From: an uncultured Spirochaetales bacterium
Lineage (GTDB): Bacteria; Spirochaetota; Spirochaetia; Sphaerochaetales; Sphaerochaetaceae
Direction: 5' to 3'
DNA: 32,759 nucleotides
NCBI GenBank assembly: GCA_902781545.1
Contig: CACZJR010000010.1
Coordinates: 1-32,759, forward strand
The notes under the pieces are model-generated. The model was not told where the DNA came from and made no database searches. It was given only the letters and a program-made list of their open reading frames with translations. This document shows positions 31,700-32,759 of this stretch, piece by piece. The stretch's first letter is position 1. Each line of letters starts with the position of its first letter. Position numbers and translations under genes: made by a program.

Positions 31700-32759
31700 T
31701 TACCAGTGAATCAGGCTATCAACATTAACAGGCATACCGGATGCGATTGCCTTGTTTCCTGCAATTCCGACCAAGATGGACTCGACTCCGTCATGGAAGT
31801 CCGCGGCCCTGTGGAACTCGTCATACGGAGGATTGTCCAAAAACACATCATCCAGCATGACCGGGTCTCCGCCGCCATGTCCGCCCTCTCCTGTCTTGAC
31901 AGGAACATCGTACGGATCTCCGAACATAGGATAGACGCGGATACTGCTGTACTTAAGTGCACCCTCATCCTTCTTGTCTCCGCCGGCGTTGATGTATGGC
32001 CTTTCGACCGAATGGTACTCAAGCCTTCCCTTTGTGCCGTTGATCATGACGTTGAAGCCCTCCCAAGGCATGTAGGAGGAGAGTGAATAGGACATCTGGA
32101 CGCCGTTCTTGTAGCGCACCACAAGGTTCATCGTGTCCTCGATGCTGATGTCATCGGAGAAGACGCTGCGGTCACGGATGTAGCCGCTGTCTGCCTCGGC
32201 ATCAAGATAAAGGGCCTTAAGTGTAGGATTTGACTCGATGTCAATCGCAAACGGATCGCCTTTGGCCTCCTCGCTTCCATGGCAGCGGTAGTAGAACTTC
32301 TCCACCCCGCGCTTCTCGGCAGCAGCTCTTCCGTAGAACTGCAGTGATCCGAAACCGAACACTGTCTCAGGCTCTGTTCCGAGCCAGAAGTTCACCAGGT
32401 CAAAGTGATGTGTGGCCTTATGGACCAGAAGCCCGCCGCTGTTGTACTTGTTGCGGTGCCAGCGCCTGTAGTAGTCGGCACCGTGCTCTGTGTTCAGGAG
32501 CCACTCGAAGTGAACTGATGTCGGATTGCCTATTGCCCCGTCACGGATAAGCTCCCTGACCTTTGTGTGGTAAGGGGCATATCTGTAGTTGAATGTCACC
32601 CTGATATGCTTTCCGGTCTTCTTCTGTGTGTCGATGATCCTCTGTGCCTTGCGCTCGTCGATTGTCAGAGGCTTCTCGGTGATGACATCGCAGCCTGCCT
32701 CCATGGCGCGGCAGATGTAATCATCGTGTGTGCGGTCGACTGATGTGACTATCACCACA
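31700..32759 (-). CDS. Gfo/Idh/MocA-family oxidoreductase (partial, N-terminus outside the window)
   Basis: The C-terminal 352 residues of an NAD-dependent sugar oxidoreductase; the Rossmann GxGxxG start lies beyond base 32759. Visible are VIVTSVDRTHDDYICRAMEAGCDVITEKPLT with the EKP motif, FNYRYAPYHTKVRELI, HRNKYNSGGLLVHKATHHFDLVNFWLG with the Lys and His of the active site, and a long C-terminal beta sheet including NVMINGTKGRLEYHS. GGHGGGDPVMLDDVFL near the end is typical of the larger members that act on glycosides or uronates. It is upstream of, and likely cotranscribed with, the propeller protein 11 bases away. Confidence 0.9.
   Translation of the reverse strand, partial: VVIVTSVDRTHDDYICRAMEAGCDVITEKPLTIDERKAQRIIDTQKKTGKHIRVTFNYRYAPYHTKVRELIRDGAIGNPTSVHFEWLLNTEHGADYYRRWHRNKYNSGGLLVHKATHHFDLVNFWLGTEPETVFGFGSLQFYGRAAAEKRGVEKFYYRCHGSEEAKGDPFAIDIESNPTLKALYLDAEADSGYIRDRSVFSDDISIEDTMNLVVRYKNGVQMSYSLSSYMPWEGFNVMINGTKGRLEYHSVERPYINAGGDKKDEGALKYSSIRVYPMFGDPYDVPVKTGEGGHGGGDPVMLDDVFLDNPPYDEFHRAADFHDGVESILVGIAGNKAIASGMPVNVDSLIHW

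Noticed and set aside
1-32759. CRISPR array, tRNA or insertion sequence
   Set aside because: No regularly spaced repeats, tRNA-like cloverleaf or transposase was seen in any intergenic space; nearly all sequence is tightly packed genes.

Overview
The window looks like chromosome of a spirochaete, probably a host-associated Treponema or Sphaerochaeta relative. This is an inference. The solute-binding protein has a signal peptide ending in the LFAAGGKEK style common in that group, aspartate carbamoyltransferase is a single PyrB-PyrI chain (known from Treponema and Thermotoga), and an orphan TrpB2 and a type III glutamine synthetase are present. No rRNA, tRNA, insertion sequence or CRISPR array was seen. 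UGA is an ordinary stop throughout.

Layout. 1-5101 (minus strand) is the front of a histidine operon in the order hisR/yerC-hisZ-hisG-hisD-hisC-hisB-hisH, with nearly every junction overlapping; the rest lies beyond base 1. Divergent from it, 5322-8341 is a sugar-type ABC importer (two permeases and a binding protein, no ATPase), ending in a bidirectional terminator shared with trpB2. Behind trpB2 sits a MerR regulator with a cysteine-rich tail, and divergent from that a NUDIX hydrolase whose stop codon overlaps that of a type III glutamine synthetase. Divergent from the latter is a two-gene unit: a glutamine-synthetase-like protein that has lost several catalytic residues, translationally coupled to a six-helix membrane protein I do not recognise. 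This pair is the best candidate for an undescribed system here.

15506-19046 (minus) is a heterodimeric ABC exporter of the TM287/288 type. Divergent from it, 19268-25128 is a compact pyrimidine operon, pyrBI-pyrE-pyrF-pyrDK-pyrC, in which two steps are encoded by fused genes. It is preceded by a promoter and an intrinsic terminator that looks like an attenuator. The cluster lacks carA, carB and pyrR.

From 25111 on the window is more accessory: a RelB/RelE-type toxin-antitoxin pair whose toxin gene overlaps the end of pyrC, a GtrA-like membrane protein coupled to a Gfo/Idh/MocA oxidoreductase, an NhaC-type antiporter coupled to a MutT-like NUDIX protein, a Fic/Doc gene broken by one in-frame UGA, a large beta-propeller protein without a signal peptide, and a second, partial Gfo/Idh/MocA oxidoreductase.

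Two themes recur. Genes inside operons overlap by ATGA or GTGA and have good Shine-Dalgarno sites, while several operon-leading genes (merR, NUDIX, glnN, the exporter) have none and instead carry a -10-like hexamer 7-8 bases before the ATG, as expected of leaderless transcripts. Many divergent intergenic spaces also hold short perfect palindromes that are plausible operators. All function calls rest on reading motifs by eye; no database search was possible.
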